This document shows, piece after piece, positions 1 through 9,408 of a stretch of 64,000 nucleotides of DNA; within the stretch, counting starts at the first letter, position 1; each line of letters starts with the position of its first letter. Position numbers and translations under genes: made by a program. The notes under the pieces are model-generated. The model was not told the origin of the DNA and did no database searches. It saw only the letters and a program-made list of their open reading frames with translations. Source of the DNA: Myxococcales bacterium (GTDB taxonomy: Bacteria > Myxococcota_A > Polyangia > Polyangiales > Polyangiaceae); the NCBI GenBank assembly GCA_025359105.1, contig JANYHK010000027.1, forward strand, positions 101,218-165,217. Reading direction: 5' to 3'.

Positions 1-126
1 GCCGCCATCGTCGTCGTGGGCGGCGCCGCCGGCGCCTATTTCGCCCTGCGCCCGCGCGACGCCGCGGCGCCGACCCAAGCGTCCCTCGCGCCGGCGCTCC
101 AGTGCGGCGCCGCCAGGTGCAACTGA
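1..126 (+). CDS. C-terminal end of a membrane-anchored protein (partial)
   Basis: The window opens inside a gene. Frame 1 encodes 41 residues ending in TGA at 124-126. It starts with a hydrophobic stretch (AAIVVVGGAAGAYFAL) that looks like a single membrane-spanning segment, followed by a short Ala/Pro-rich tail with two cysteines (LQCGAARCN). This tail layout is common in proteins with a cytoplasmic domain and a C-terminal anchor, but the body of the protein lies outside the window, so no function can be given. It converges on the Ser/Thr kinase gene that ends at 211. Confidence 0.55.
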   Translation, partial: AAIVVVGGAAGAYFALRPRDAAAPTQASLAPALQCGAARCN

Positions 127-210
127 CGTCGCAGCGGAACGCCGCAATGCACCGCGGCGACGGAACGCCGCAGCGGGCTGCGCAACGCACGCCGCAACGG
201 AGCGCGAAGA

Positions 211-2163
211 CTACTTCAGGCCGAGGCTGCGGCTGAAAGTCTCACCGCTCTTGATCGTCACCGTGTAGTTCTGCTTGATTCCCTGGTCGGGGTTCTCGAG
301 CGTGAGGACGTGCGTGCCCGGCGTGAGCGACAGCTTGACGAGCGGCGTCGTCCCGAGCGCGCGGCCGCCTTCGGACACCTTGGTGAAGGGGTAGGTCTGC
401 AGCGTCAGGAAGCCTGGATCGTCGGACGCCGGCGTCACCGTGGTCGTCGGGGGCGGAGGCGGGGGCGGCGGCGGTACCCGGTGGGTGTTCGTCGGATGGG
501 GCGGCGGCTTCCGCCCGGTCGTGGTCGGCGTCGCCAGCGGCGTGTCGGTCGGCGTCGGCGGCGCGGACGCGGTCGGCGCGTTGGTGGCGAGGAGGGACGA
601 CGCCGAGGGGTCGGCGGTGACGCTCGACGGGGCCGTCGTGACAGAGGTGGTGGACGCCGACGGGCTGGTACCGAGGGGCACCGACGAGTCGACGGTCGCG
701 ACGGGATTCGACTTGACGTGGGGCCGGAGCAGCAACGCGAGCGTGACGAGGAATCCCAAGCCGAGCAGCAGCGCCACGACGAGCAGCGCGGCGCGCCCCC
801 CACCGCCCTGCTGCTGCGGCTGTTGCGGCGCGAGCCCGTGGAACTGCGAGGGATGCGTCTGCGGCGGGTGCGAGTGCGAATGCATCGGCGGCATCACCGA
901 CGACACCTGGCTCGACTGCGTCATCGCCGCTTGCGAATGCGGATGCGGCGGCATCTGCTGCTGCGACGGGTCGGCCATGGGTGGCGGCGGCGCGGAGATG
1001 ACGCCGCTGCCGCTGCCACTGCCGCCGAGGCGCAGGAGCTTCGTGTTGCCGTTTTGCTCGAGCCGCTTCAGCGAATCGGCAGTGAGGGCCTGCAGCTCAC
1101 CGGTGGTGCTCGCCGTCGCGACGACCGCCATGTGCGTCTGGATCTGCCGCTGCACTTCCTCGCGCAGGCGCAGGAACATGCCGCCGATGACGCGACCCAC
1201 CTCGTCCTGCTTCACCATTCGGCCGGTCGAGTTGATCCACGTCTCGAGCGCGTCGCGCATCTCCGCGCCGCTCTGGAAGCGCTTGGCCGGCTCCTTCTCG
1301 AGCGCCTTGGCGACGATCGCGTCGAGCCCCGGGTCGATCTCCGGCATCACGCTCGACACGCGCGGGATTGGCACGTTCATGAGGCGGTGCAGCGTGTTCG
1401 CCGCGCTGTCCCCGGTCATCAAGCGCTGCTGGGTCAAGAGCTCCCAGAGGACGATGCCCATCGCGAAGATGTCGGCGCGCGCGTCGATGGGGCCGCCCAT
1501 CGCCTGCTCCGGCGCCATGTACGCGACCTTGCCTTTGAGGACTCCGACCTCGGTCTCCGTCGAGCTCAGCGCCGCCTTCGCGATGCCGAAGTCGACGAGC
1601 TTCACGTGGCCGTCGTACGTCGCGAAGATGTTGTGGGGACTGACGTCGCGATGGATGATGTTGAGCGGGCGTCCGTCGTAGTCGCGGAGCTCGTGGGCGT
1701 GGTGGAGGCCGGAGACGGCGTCGGCGATCATGCGCGCGCAGTACACCGGGTCGATCTTCTCGCCTCGCTTCGCCGCCTCCTTGATGACCTTGTTGAGGGA
1801 CTGCCCCTCGAGATATTCCATCGCGATGAAGTAGATGCCGTGGTGCTCGCCTACCTCGTAGGTGTGGACCACGTTGGGGTGGTTCAGGCGGGCGGCGAGG
1901 CGGGCCTCGTCGAGGAACATCTGCCGGAAGGCGGCCTCCTCGGCCAGAGCGGGGCGAAGGCGCTTGATGACCACGAGCTTGTTGAAGCCCATCGGCCCGC
2001 GGGAGACCGCGAGGAACACGTCCGCCATCCCGCCGCGCCCGAGCGAAGCGAAAAGCTGGTACTTGCCGAAAGAGAAGGCTGCCGCCGTGTTGGAGCCGGA
2101 TCGCAGCCCTTCGACGTTCGTTCCGCCGTCCTCGGCTTGCTGGCTTTTGCCCGCCCCAAGCAT
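211..2163 (-). CDS. Transmembrane Ser/Thr protein kinase with PEGA-like C-terminus
   Basis: This is a 650-residue Hanks-type (PknB-like) kinase that phosphorylates Ser/Thr on partner proteins. The catalytic domain spans about residues 33-310: Gly-rich loop GRGGMADVF, ATP lysine K67 (VVIKRL), helix-C E86, catalytic loop HRDVSPHN at 171, DFG at 191 and APEQ at 217, so it looks active. A His/Pro/Gln-rich linker follows, then one membrane segment at about 456-479, then a Pro/Thr-rich periplasmic stretch with a poly-Pro run. The last 65 residues (PGFLTLQTYPFTKV...GTTPL...TPGTHVLTLEN) resemble a PEGA domain. Such kinases are abundant in myxobacteria. The ATG at 2163 is the most upstream in-frame start before the kinase fold and lacks a strong Shine-Dalgarno. 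No phosphatase or FHA partner lies next to it. Confidence 0.93.
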   Translation of the reverse strand: MLGAGKSQQAEDGGTNVEGLRSGSNTAAAFSFGKYQLFASLGRGGMADVFLAVSRGPMGFNKLVVIKRLRPALAEEAAFRQMFLDEARLAARLNHPNVVHTYEVGEHHGIYFIAMEYLEGQSLNKVIKEAAKRGEKIDPVYCARMIADAVSGLHHAHELRDYDGRPLNIIHRDVSPHNIFATYDGHVKLVDFGIAKAALSSTETEVGVLKGKVAYMAPEQAMGGPIDARADIFAMGIVLWELLTQQRLMTGDSAANTLHRLMNVPIPRVSSVMPEIDPGLDAIVAKALEKEPAKRFQSGAEMRDALETWINSTGRMVKQDEVGRVIGGMFLRLREEVQRQIQTHMAVVATASTTGELQALTADSLKRLEQNGNTKLLRLGGSGSGSGVISAPPPPMADPSQQQMPPHPHSQAAMTQSSQVSSVMPPMHSHSHPPQTHPSQFHGLAPQQPQQQGGGGRAALLVVALLLGLGFLVTLALLLRPHVKSNPVATVDSSVPLGTSPSASTTSVTTAPSSVTADPSASSLLATNAPTASAPPTPTDTPLATPTTTGRKPPPHPTNTHRVPPPPPPPPPTTTVTPASDDPGFLTLQTYPFTKVSEGGRALGTTPLVKLSLTPGTHVLTLENPDQGIKQNYTVTIKSGETFSRSLGLK

Positions 2164-2305
2164 CCCACATATGGACTATCCGCCCGTGCACGGCGGGTCA
2201 AGGTGAGCAGCCACAGACACCGGGAATTTCAGCGAGTTTTGCGAACGAAGCTCGGCGCCCGTCCCTGCGTACAACGCGCCCGCGGTCCACGCGCCTCGCT
2301 CTCGC

Positions 2306-3511
2306 CTACCTCGTCGGAGCAGGCGTCGTCGTCGCTCCCGAGGCTTCGGCGGCGGACCACGCGAACTTGTCGACGAGCACCGTGGAGTCGAGGCTGCCGT
2401 CGCCCGAGTCCCAGATGGCGAGGCGGAGCGTGATCGTGTCGCCGGCCTTCACCGGCGCCGTCGTCTGGAGCCAGCCGGTGGCGGCGCTGCTGTCGAAGCC
2501 GGTGCCGGACAGGCTCGAGGGGCCGAGCGGACAGGTGAACGTCTTGCCCTTGATCGTCTGCCCGACGCAGACCTGAAGGAGGCTGTTGTTCACGCTGATC
2601 GCGTTGCCGTCCTGGTCGAACGCGATGTTCCCGTCGGGAAGGTGCGGCACCTGCGGCGTCAACATTGCCACGTAGAAATCGTTGAATTCGCTGCAGATGT
2701 AGTCGGGGAACTCGTAGGTGAAGAAGTTCTCCTGGAACGTGAAGCTCTTCGCGTTCGTCGGCACGCGAATCGTTAGCTCGAGCGCCGCGCCGTCCTGCGC
2801 GCCGCCGGTGCGGACGCCGCGGCAGGCCGGCGACTCCTTGGGGTAGCCCGCGGGCGTGCCCGACCGGTAGCCCTTGTCCCAGCCGCTGACGTCCTTGTAG
2901 CCCGGATCGTTCGGCGCGCGCGCCGTGCCGCTCGAGAGCGCGAGCATCGTCGCGCCTTCCTGCGGTTTGTTGGCGCCGAAGGCCTTGAGCAGACCGTGGC
3001 CGATCGGATCCGGGAGCGCATTGCCGTCGGGGGTCACGTATTTCGCCGAGAGGACGCCCCACGTCTTGTTCCGGCCCGTCCCCTTCGCGTCCGCTGCCTT
3101 GCAGAGACCCAGCGCGCGCGCCGCGTCCATCGCGTCCGTCGAGCCGAGCGTGAGCGTCGCATCGCACGAGGCACCGTCGTCGTCGACCTTGCCGTTGCAG
3201 TCTTCGTCCTTGCCGTCGCCGGGGACGTCGAACGCGCCGGGGTTCACGTTGGGGTCGCAGTCGTTGCAGTCGCCGTCGGCGCTGGAGAAGCCGTCGCCGT
3301 CGTGATCGGTGGCGTCGGAGAACGCGCACGCGCCCGCTTGACCGGCGTCGCCGCCTCCGAGGAGGGTTCCGCCGCCGTTGTCGCCTGCGCCACCGTCACC
3401 GCCCGCCGCATGCTTCGTGCCCGCCGATTCGAAGCCGGAGCCGGATTTCGATCCGGAGCAGCCCATCATCGACAAGAGCAGTGTCGCCGACACGACACGC
3501 GCTCGCTTCAT
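2306..3511 (-). CDS. Lipoprotein with MopE-like metal-binding motif and choice-of-anchor L domain
   Basis: This is a 401-residue predicted lipoprotein. The ATG at 3511 is preferred over an upstream ATG at 3523 because GGAGACGAGC lies just before it and the product starts MKRARVV with a lipobox-like cysteine at residue 18 (SMMGC). A Gly-rich linker leads into an Asp/Cys-rich segment at about 69-112 (DHDGDGF, DGDCNDCDPN, KDEDCNGKVDDD), the calcium/copper-type motif of MopE-like and thrombospondin-3-like proteins. The remaining part (FTFQENFFTYEFPDYICSEF and following) matches the choice-of-anchor L domain typical of surface proteins of myxobacteria. It is probably on the cell surface; its ligand is unknown. 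It stands alone between the kinase and the envelope operon on the opposite strand. Confidence 0.82.
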   Translation of the reverse strand: MKRARVVSATLLLSMMGCSGSKSGSGFESAGTKHAAGGDGGAGDNGGGTLLGGGDAGQAGACAFSDATDHDGDGFSSADGDCNDCDPNVNPGAFDVPGDGKDEDCNGKVDDDGASCDATLTLGSTDAMDAARALGLCKAADAKGTGRNKTWGVLSAKYVTPDGNALPDPIGHGLLKAFGANKPQEGATMLALSSGTARAPNDPGYKDVSGWDKGYRSGTPAGYPKESPACRGVRTGGAQDGAALELTIRVPTNAKSFTFQENFFTYEFPDYICSEFNDFYVAMLTPQVPHLPDGNIAFDQDGNAISVNNSLLQVCVGQTIKGKTFTCPLGPSSLSGTGFDSSAATGWLQTTAPVKAGDTITLRLAIWDSGDGSLDSTVLVDKFAWSAAEASGATTTPAPTR

Positions 3512-3723
3512 GCTCGTCTCCATGGCAACCCCAGAAGGTCGGGGGCAGCTTTTCTCGCACGAGGCGCGCCCTTCGCCCGGCATTTCCACGGTTGAGACGC
3601 GAAGATTAGCTTTTGAAGGAGGTCCGCCTACGTGGCCTCACCCTGAGCCGCTGGCGGTCGATGTCTGGGAAGGTGACCACGAACGGGTTTATCTCTGGTC
3701 CGGTGTGGATTAAGACCTTGGGG

Positions 3724-4284
3724 ATGAGCACGATCGCAACAGCAAGAAAGACGCCGAGATGGGAGATCGCTGCGGCGGTGCTCTTGGCCTTCTCTGCGGC
3801 GTCCCTCGCGGGGGCGCTGGCGTTCGCGGACGAGCAGCGGACGACGGCGGCGATCCTGGATGGCCTCGAGCGGGAACCGGCGACGAAAGCCGTGACCCAG
3901 GATCAGGTGAAGCGCGCGCGCGATGCGATGGAACGCGCGGGGCGCATGCGCACTGCGGGCGACGAGACCCACGCGAGGCAGGCCGACGCCCTGGCGCGCG
4001 CGTGGGCCGATGCCGCCGAAGATCTCGCGCGTGCGGCGGAGGCCGAGGCCAAGGCCGCGGCGGCGCGGCGCGGCGCGCTCGATGCGGGCGCGCACGCCGA
4101 CCGCGAGCGCGCCCTCCTGGAGGAGGGCATCGCGCGCAACGGCAGGCTCCGGGCCTTGCTCGAGCAGACGACGCGCGAGAAGACGGCGGTCCCGTCGCGG
4201 ACGGCGCCCCTGGCCGGCGCGGCGGGCGATGCGGGCGCAAAGCGGCCCAACGCCAGCCCCTCCGACGCCGGGAGCGACCGATGA
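3724..4284 (+). CDS. Membrane-anchored coiled-coil protein of an envelope operon
   Basis: This 186-residue protein has one N-terminal membrane segment (about residues 14-34, IAAAVLLAFSAASLAGALAF) followed by an Ala/Arg/Glu-rich region with strong coiled-coil character to about residue 150 and a low-complexity tail. I recognise no family with certainty. Its stop overlaps the start of the next gene by ATGA at 4281, so the two are translationally coupled. A perfect AAGGAGG at 3616-3622 does not serve any in-frame start. The ATG at 3724 was chosen because the membrane segment follows it directly, but its ribosome-binding site is poor. It probably works with the OmpA-like lipoprotein downstream at the cell envelope (inference). 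Confidence 0.7.
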   Translation: MSTIATARKTPRWEIAAAVLLAFSAASLAGALAFADEQRTTAAILDGLEREPATKAVTQDQVKRARDAMERAGRMRTAGDETHARQADALARAWADAAEDLARAAEAEAKAAAARRGALDAGAHADRERALLEEGIARNGRLRALLEQTTREKTAVPSRTAPLAGAAGDAGAKRPNASPSDAGSDR

Positions 4285-5444
4285 CGCGCGCCAGAGGCGT
4301 CGTGCGGATGCACGGCATCACGCGGGTGCGCGGCATGGTGCGGGTGCACGGCATCGCGCTCGCGCTGGTTCTCGCCGGGTGCGCGGGAGGGCAGCACGTC
4401 GCTGCGCGCAGCCAGCTCGACGAGATGAATCGAACGCGCACGAGCGCGGCGGCGAAGGAGGCGGAGGCGCTGGCACCCCAGGCCTTCGCCAAGGCCGAGC
4501 AGGCGCGACGACTGGCGCTCGAGGCCGACGCGGCCGGCGACGACACCGGCGCCGCGCTCCAGGCGGAGCGCGCGATCGCGGCGTTCTCGCACGCGTTTGC
4601 GCTCGCGCGCCTCGCGCGGGCGACGCGCGAAGAGGCGGAGGCGACCGCGCAGCTCGCCAAGGTAGAGGGCGACGCTCGCCAGCTCGCGAGCGCGCGCGAG
4701 GCGGCCGACCGTGAGGGGGACGATCTCGACAAGCAGGTCAAGGTGGCGCGCGAGGCGCTCGCGCCTCCGCCTAGCGGGCCCGCCGATCCCCAACGCGAGG
4801 CCGCACGCCTCGTCGCTGCGCGCGCGCTCGCGACGCAAGCGCGCCTGCTCTGCGGGGCCGCTCACCTGCTCTCGCCCGAAGCGCCGGGCCTGGTCGACGC
4901 CGAGAAGACTCTCGACGATCTCGACAAGACCCTCATTGGTGCGCCGCGCCCCGCGCCCATCGATCCGGCAGCGCGCGCGAGAGCTACATGCCTCGCGATC
5001 CTCTCCAAGGTCCGGCGCGAGTCGGGCGGCGCGGGGGGTCAGGGCGACGGGCTGCTCGCCGAGCTCTCCGCCGCCGCGGGCTGGGACCCGGTGCGCGACG
5101 AACGAGGCGTCGTCGTCACGCTGCGCGGCGCGTTCAAGGGGACCTCGCTCGTTCCCGCCGCCGAGACCAAGCTCGGCGAGCTCGGGCGCGTGGCCGCCGC
5201 CCATCCGACGTTCGGCATCCAGCTCGTCGTCCACGACGCCGAGCCGCCGAGCGACAAGGAGCGCACCCTCGACCGCGAGCGGGCGGACGCCTGCGTGAAG
5301 GCGCTGGTCGGCGGAGGCGCCGCCGCGGCCAAGGTGCACGCAGAGCTCGCGGGCGCGCGCGCGCCCGTGAGCGATCCGGAGGACACGGCACGCCGAGCGC
5401 GAAACGCGCGCGTCGAAGTCGTCTTCGTCGCGCCGGGGAGCTGA
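4281..5444 (+). CDS. OmpA-like lipoprotein with DUF4398-like coiled-coil region
   Basis: The product has 387 residues if translation starts at the ATG overlapping the upstream stop, or 369 residues from the in-frame ATG at 4335. The lipobox LVLAGC follows. The middle is an Ala/Glu/Arg-rich helical region (EEAEATAQLAKVEGDARQLA) of the kind seen in DUF4398-type envelope lipoproteins. The last 120 residues resemble a diverged OmpA-like peptidoglycan-binding fold: GVVVTLRGAFK at the start and RRARNARVEVVF at the end, where classical OmpA domains have NRRVEI. The usual HTD motif is degenerate. The likely role is to anchor the outer membrane to peptidoglycan. Three 18-bp tandem repeats lie in the N-terminal coding region (4302-4355). 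Confidence 0.78.
   Translation: MTRARGVVRMHGITRVRGMVRVHGIALALVLAGCAGGQHVAARSQLDEMNRTRTSAAAKEAEALAPQAFAKAEQARRLALEADAAGDDTGAALQAERAIAAFSHAFALARLARATREEAEATAQLAKVEGDARQLASAREAADREGDDLDKQVKVAREALAPPPSGPADPQREAARLVAARALATQARLLCGAAHLLSPEAPGLVDAEKTLDDLDKTLIGAPRPAPIDPAARARATCLAILSKVRRESGGAGGQGDGLLAELSAAAGWDPVRDERGVVVTLRGAFKGTSLVPAAETKLGELGRVAAAHPTFGIQLVVHDAEPPSDKERTLDRERADACVKALVGGGAAAAKVHAELAGARAPVSDPEDTARRARNARVEVVFVAPGS
4302..4355 (+). repeat. 18-bp tandem repeat, three copies, in a signal-peptide region
   Basis: Three consecutive 18-bp units (4302-4319, 4320-4337, 4338-4355) of the form GTGCGGRTGCRCGGCATN encode VRMHGI, TRVRGM and VRVHGI. They lengthen the positively charged n-region of the lipoprotein signal peptide and create several alternative in-frame ATG/GTG starts. 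Confidence 0.8.
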
Positions 5445-5451
5445 CGGGCGG

Positions 5452-5958
5452 ATGCAGCGAGCGCTCGGCGTCTTGCTCCTGGGTGGGCTCGGCTTCGCGA
5501 TGTGCCAGAAGAACATCGCGCGGCCCCCCGTCGAGGAGGTGCCGATACGCGACCCTCAGGAGCTCGCGCCGCCGCCGCTCGCGAGCGCGGCGACCAAACC
5601 CGGCAAGCCAGACAAGTCGGACAGGCCAGACCCCGTCGCGAACGGCGCGACGACACCGGCGCTCACGCCGACGACCAAGGACGATCCCCCCGAGCCGCCG
5701 CGCGACCGCGCCTTCCCCAAGCAGGCCGACGCGTGCAAGAAGGACGAAGACTGCGCGGCGACGAACCTCGCGCTCGGCGGTGACCTCATGTGCTGCACGC
5801 CGTGCCGCGCAGTGGCCGGGACCAGGGCGTGGGTCCGCCGAATCGAGCAGGTGTGCCAGCAGAAGACGAAGGCGGGCATGAAGCCGCGATGCGGCACCGC
5901 CTGGGACTGCAACAAGCCGGAAGCAGAGTGCAAGATCGGCAAGTGCGTCGTCCGGTGA
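5452..5958 (+). CDS. Small exported Pro-rich, Cys-rich protein
   Basis: This 168-residue protein is the third gene of the envelope operon, starting 7 bp after the OmpA-like gene. It has a hydrophobic N-terminus (ALGVLLLGGLGFAMC). The cysteine is preceded by Met, which is atypical for a lipobox, so export is likely but lipidation is uncertain. A Pro/Lys/Asp-rich linker of about 60 residues leads to a compact domain with about nine cysteines (ACKKDEDC, MCCTPC, VCQQK, RCGTAWDC, ECKIGKCVV). This Cys spacing is frequent in small secreted proteins of myxobacteria and suggests a disulfide-stabilised domain outside the cytoplasm. No specific family is recognised. Confidence 0.75.
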   Translation: MQRALGVLLLGGLGFAMCQKNIARPPVEEVPIRDPQELAPPPLASAATKPGKPDKSDRPDPVANGATTPALTPTTKDDPPEPPRDRAFPKQADACKKDEDCAATNLALGGDLMCCTPCRAVAGTRAWVRRIEQVCQQKTKAGMKPRCGTAWDCNKPEAECKIGKCVVR

Positions 5959-5962
5959 CTCT

Positions 5963-6661
<699 letters not shown>

Positions 6662-6772
6662 CTCCGTCAGTTAGCGCCGGAAATACCCACAGAGCAAGCC
6701 ATGACCTGCCAGACAAATTCCCGCTGGGGGCACGGGGGAGTGGCGCTAGGCCGGGGGGACTCTTCCGGGTCC

Positions 6773-9265
6773 CTACTTCCCCGCGTCGCCGCTGTTCGAC
6801 TCGATGCACTGCAGGCTGATCTTCGAGCCGACCTGCGGGTTGCCGGTCGCCGAGAAGAGGATCGCTTGCGGGCAGGTGCCGGAAGCAGCGCCGCTCACGT
6901 AGCACCAACCGGCCTCGCTCGACGCCGCGCACGAGCCGTTTTGGAAGTCGGGCGCGTACTTGAACTTCGAGGTGGCCGCCTGGTTCGTGCAGGAGTCCGG
7001 GTGTTGCCCCGGAGGTACGAGCTGGGTGACCTGACAGACCGGCAGCCGCGTCGCGTCGACGAAGCCTGGGCCTGCGTCGCCCTTGACGTCGCCTTGCTCG
7101 GCCTTCTGCTGCTCCCGGAACTTCTGCAAGACGATCGGGTCCGGGATCTGGAGGCCGGGGATCTTGAGGCAGTCTTCCTCGGGACCCGCGTTGGCGAGCG
7201 TCTCGAGGATGAGGCACGGCACGTCGCCGCAGTTGCTGCCGCTGAGCTGCTGCGGCAGGCACTGGTTGGCGAGCGCGTTCTTCAGGCGATCGACGATCGC
7301 CGCGACCGCCGGACGGTACCCATAGTTCGGGTTGTTCGGATCGGTGAGGTCGAGCGAACGCGGGCAGAGCGAGGCGACGATGCCCTGGTCGCCGAGCTTC
7401 TTGGCGACGGTGAGCTCGCGGATGCACGGGTACGCCTTGCCGCGCACCTGCGTCGTCTTCTTCGCCGCGTCGCACAACGGCGGCAGCGGCGGCGTGCCGC
7501 TCGCGCAGTCGCACGCGCCGGCGAACTTCTTGTCCGTGCAGTCCTTCGGCGTCGGCAGCTGGAAGGTGCACGCGTACTGGAGGTCGACCTTGCCGGTGTC
7601 CCACTCGCGTCCGTGGAGCGGGTCCGCGGTGTCGGCGGCGGTCGCGTCGGGGAGGCCCGGGCGCGGCGACTGCGACTGGATCATGTGCGGGTCGATGCCG
7701 GTGAAGTCGTAGGCCTCGGGATCGTTGCCGACGATCTGCTTCCACCGATCGTTCGGGATCGACGTGAGAAAGGGGCTCGCGGCGTCGGTCGGGTTCTTCG
7801 TGAGCAGCTGCCACGGAACGCCGGTGATGGCGGCGTAGAACACGAGATCGTTCGTCCGCGGACCGCGCGCCAGCTTGCAGAGCTCCTGGCCGCCGTCGGT
7901 CGGGAGGTTCTGCGCGAAGAGCGGATTGGTGCAGATGTTCCGGCCGTTGTACGAGTTGTTCGGCTTGCCGTCGCCGCCGACGCCGTCGTAGACCTCGCCG
8001 TCGCGGTTCGGCACCGTGTAGCCCTTGAGGCCGTTGACGTAACGGCTGATCGGGAACTGCGGATCGACGCCGTAGCGCTCCTTCATGCGCACGTAGCGCG
8101 TGTTGAGCGTGTCCTCGGCGGCCTTGAAGTAGCCGAGCTGCGGCTGGCCGGTGCCGGTGTCCGTGTCGCCCGGCTGCTGGCAGTTCGCGTCCTGCCCGTG
8201 GCCGGGGAAGCCGCACGACGTGCAGTCGCCGGTGTTGACCTTGCTCACGTCGGCGCATGCGGCGGTGCCGCGCGCCGCGCCGCCGCCGACCGAGCCGGGG
8301 AAGCGCTTCATGTTGTACGCCCAGCCCTGACCACCGACGGCGCGCGGATCAGGCGCCGAGTCGTCCTCGTCGGACAGGAGGATGATCGCGACGAGCGAGT
8401 CGGGGCGGAGGAAGTCGGCGCGCTGCTTCAGCACGGTGCCGTCGACGCCTTCGAGGGCGCGGCGGCGACCATCCTTGGGGTCGGGGCTGATCTTGTCGTA
8501 CGGATCGGGCTGGACGAGGAAGCGGTACCAGGACTCGAGCTGGGCCTCGATGCCGCAGCCGTACTCGTGGACGCCGCCGACGGCCTCCTGGAAGTCGATT
8601 TTCAGCTTCGCGACGTCGGTGATCCCGGGGGCGCCGTTCGGGGGGTTCTTGCCCTTGTTCGCGTCGACGCCGGGAAACCACGCGAGGTAGTTGGACGGGC
8701 CGGTATCGGGCGTCGTGATCTCGTTGGAGTCGATGACGACGCCGGTGATCGTGCTCGCGCGGTTGAGCAGGTGCCCCTGGTCGTCGTCGTGGCGCTTGGC
8801 GCCCGAGCCGACGGGGTCGGTGCCGTCGCAGATGTCGCCGCCGCGGCCGCCGAGCGACGAGGAGACGATGCCGATGTGCAAGTCGTGGACGGGCTGGAAC
8901 TCCGCCTTGCCCGCCGCGCACTTGCCGTCGCTCGTGGTGCCGAGGACCTTGCCGGTGTCGTCGGTGCAGTTCGGCGTCACGAGGCGGTTCAGCAAGTCGG
9001 GGACGGCCTGCGCGAGGAGGAGCTGCTTGTCGCCCATCGACGCGGAGTTGTCGACCGCGAACAGGATGTCGACCTTGTCGACGGAGGCCTGGCGAACGAC
9101 GGCGGTGAAGTTGGTCTTCGTCGTCGGTGGCTGCGAGGTGACCGGGCGGCTGAGGCAGCCAGCGGCGACACCGAGCGCGCCCACGAACCCGACGGAGGCG
9201 ACCGTCTTGAGGGCGATGCGAACCCTCGTGTTGAAGGCACCGTTAACCTGACGCTGCGATCCCAT
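6773..9265 (-). CDS. Large VWA-domain lipoprotein
   Basis: This 830-residue exported lipoprotein has a signal peptide with lipobox GVAAGC (Cys37). A von Willebrand A-like domain starts near residue 66 with the metal-ion-dependent adhesion motif DNSASM (D72, S74, S76) and continues through IGIVSSSLGGRGGDICDG and VAIILLSDEDDSAPD. The long C-terminal half carries many cysteine pairs and no recognised domain. Proteins of this type are multiplied in Polyangia genomes and are thought to be surface or periplasmic binding proteins. The gene is monocistronic, with 142 bp upstream before the end of uvrC. Confidence 0.85.
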   Translation of the reverse strand: MGSQRQVNGAFNTRVRIALKTVASVGFVGALGVAAGCLSRPVTSQPPTTKTNFTAVVRQASVDKVDILFAVDNSASMGDKQLLLAQAVPDLLNRLVTPNCTDDTGKVLGTTSDGKCAAGKAEFQPVHDLHIGIVSSSLGGRGGDICDGTDPVGSGAKRHDDDQGHLLNRASTITGVVIDSNEITTPDTGPSNYLAWFPGVDANKGKNPPNGAPGITDVAKLKIDFQEAVGGVHEYGCGIEAQLESWYRFLVQPDPYDKISPDPKDGRRRALEGVDGTVLKQRADFLRPDSLVAIILLSDEDDSAPDPRAVGGQGWAYNMKRFPGSVGGGAARGTAACADVSKVNTGDCTSCGFPGHGQDANCQQPGDTDTGTGQPQLGYFKAAEDTLNTRYVRMKERYGVDPQFPISRYVNGLKGYTVPNRDGEVYDGVGGDGKPNNSYNGRNICTNPLFAQNLPTDGGQELCKLARGPRTNDLVFYAAITGVPWQLLTKNPTDAASPFLTSIPNDRWKQIVGNDPEAYDFTGIDPHMIQSQSPRPGLPDATAADTADPLHGREWDTGKVDLQYACTFQLPTPKDCTDKKFAGACDCASGTPPLPPLCDAAKKTTQVRGKAYPCIRELTVAKKLGDQGIVASLCPRSLDLTDPNNPNYGYRPAVAAIVDRLKNALANQCLPQQLSGSNCGDVPCLILETLANAGPEEDCLKIPGLQIPDPIVLQKFREQQKAEQGDVKGDAGPGFVDATRLPVCQVTQLVPPGQHPDSCTNQAATSKFKYAPDFQNGSCAASSEAGWCYVSGAASGTCPQAILFSATGNPQVGSKISLQCIESNSGDAGK

Positions 9266-9408
9266 GCGCGCTCCTTATAGAGGGGGTAAGGCGGCGAGAC
9301 GGTACCACAGAACCCCGAACCTCTTCAGCATGCCTCGTGCCGGTCCGGCGCGCAGCAATGCCGAGCACTTACCGAAGACCAGTAGCCAACTTAGTTGGCA
9401 GGCGCCTC

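Noticed and set aside
310..2433. Plus-strand open frames of up to 707 codons antisense to the kinase gene
   Set aside because: They have Arg-rich, low-complexity products with no domain and no ribosome-binding site. They are high-GC shadows of the minus-strand kinase.
3616..3622. AAGGAGG as ribosome-binding site of a gene starting near 3630
   Set aside because: The only nearby start (GTG 3632) is out of frame with the coiled-coil gene and gives no reasonable product.
9385..9399. Palindrome GCCAACTTAGTTGGC after uvrC as a terminator
   Set aside because: Good arms, but no T-tract on the uvrC strand, so I do not call it a terminator.
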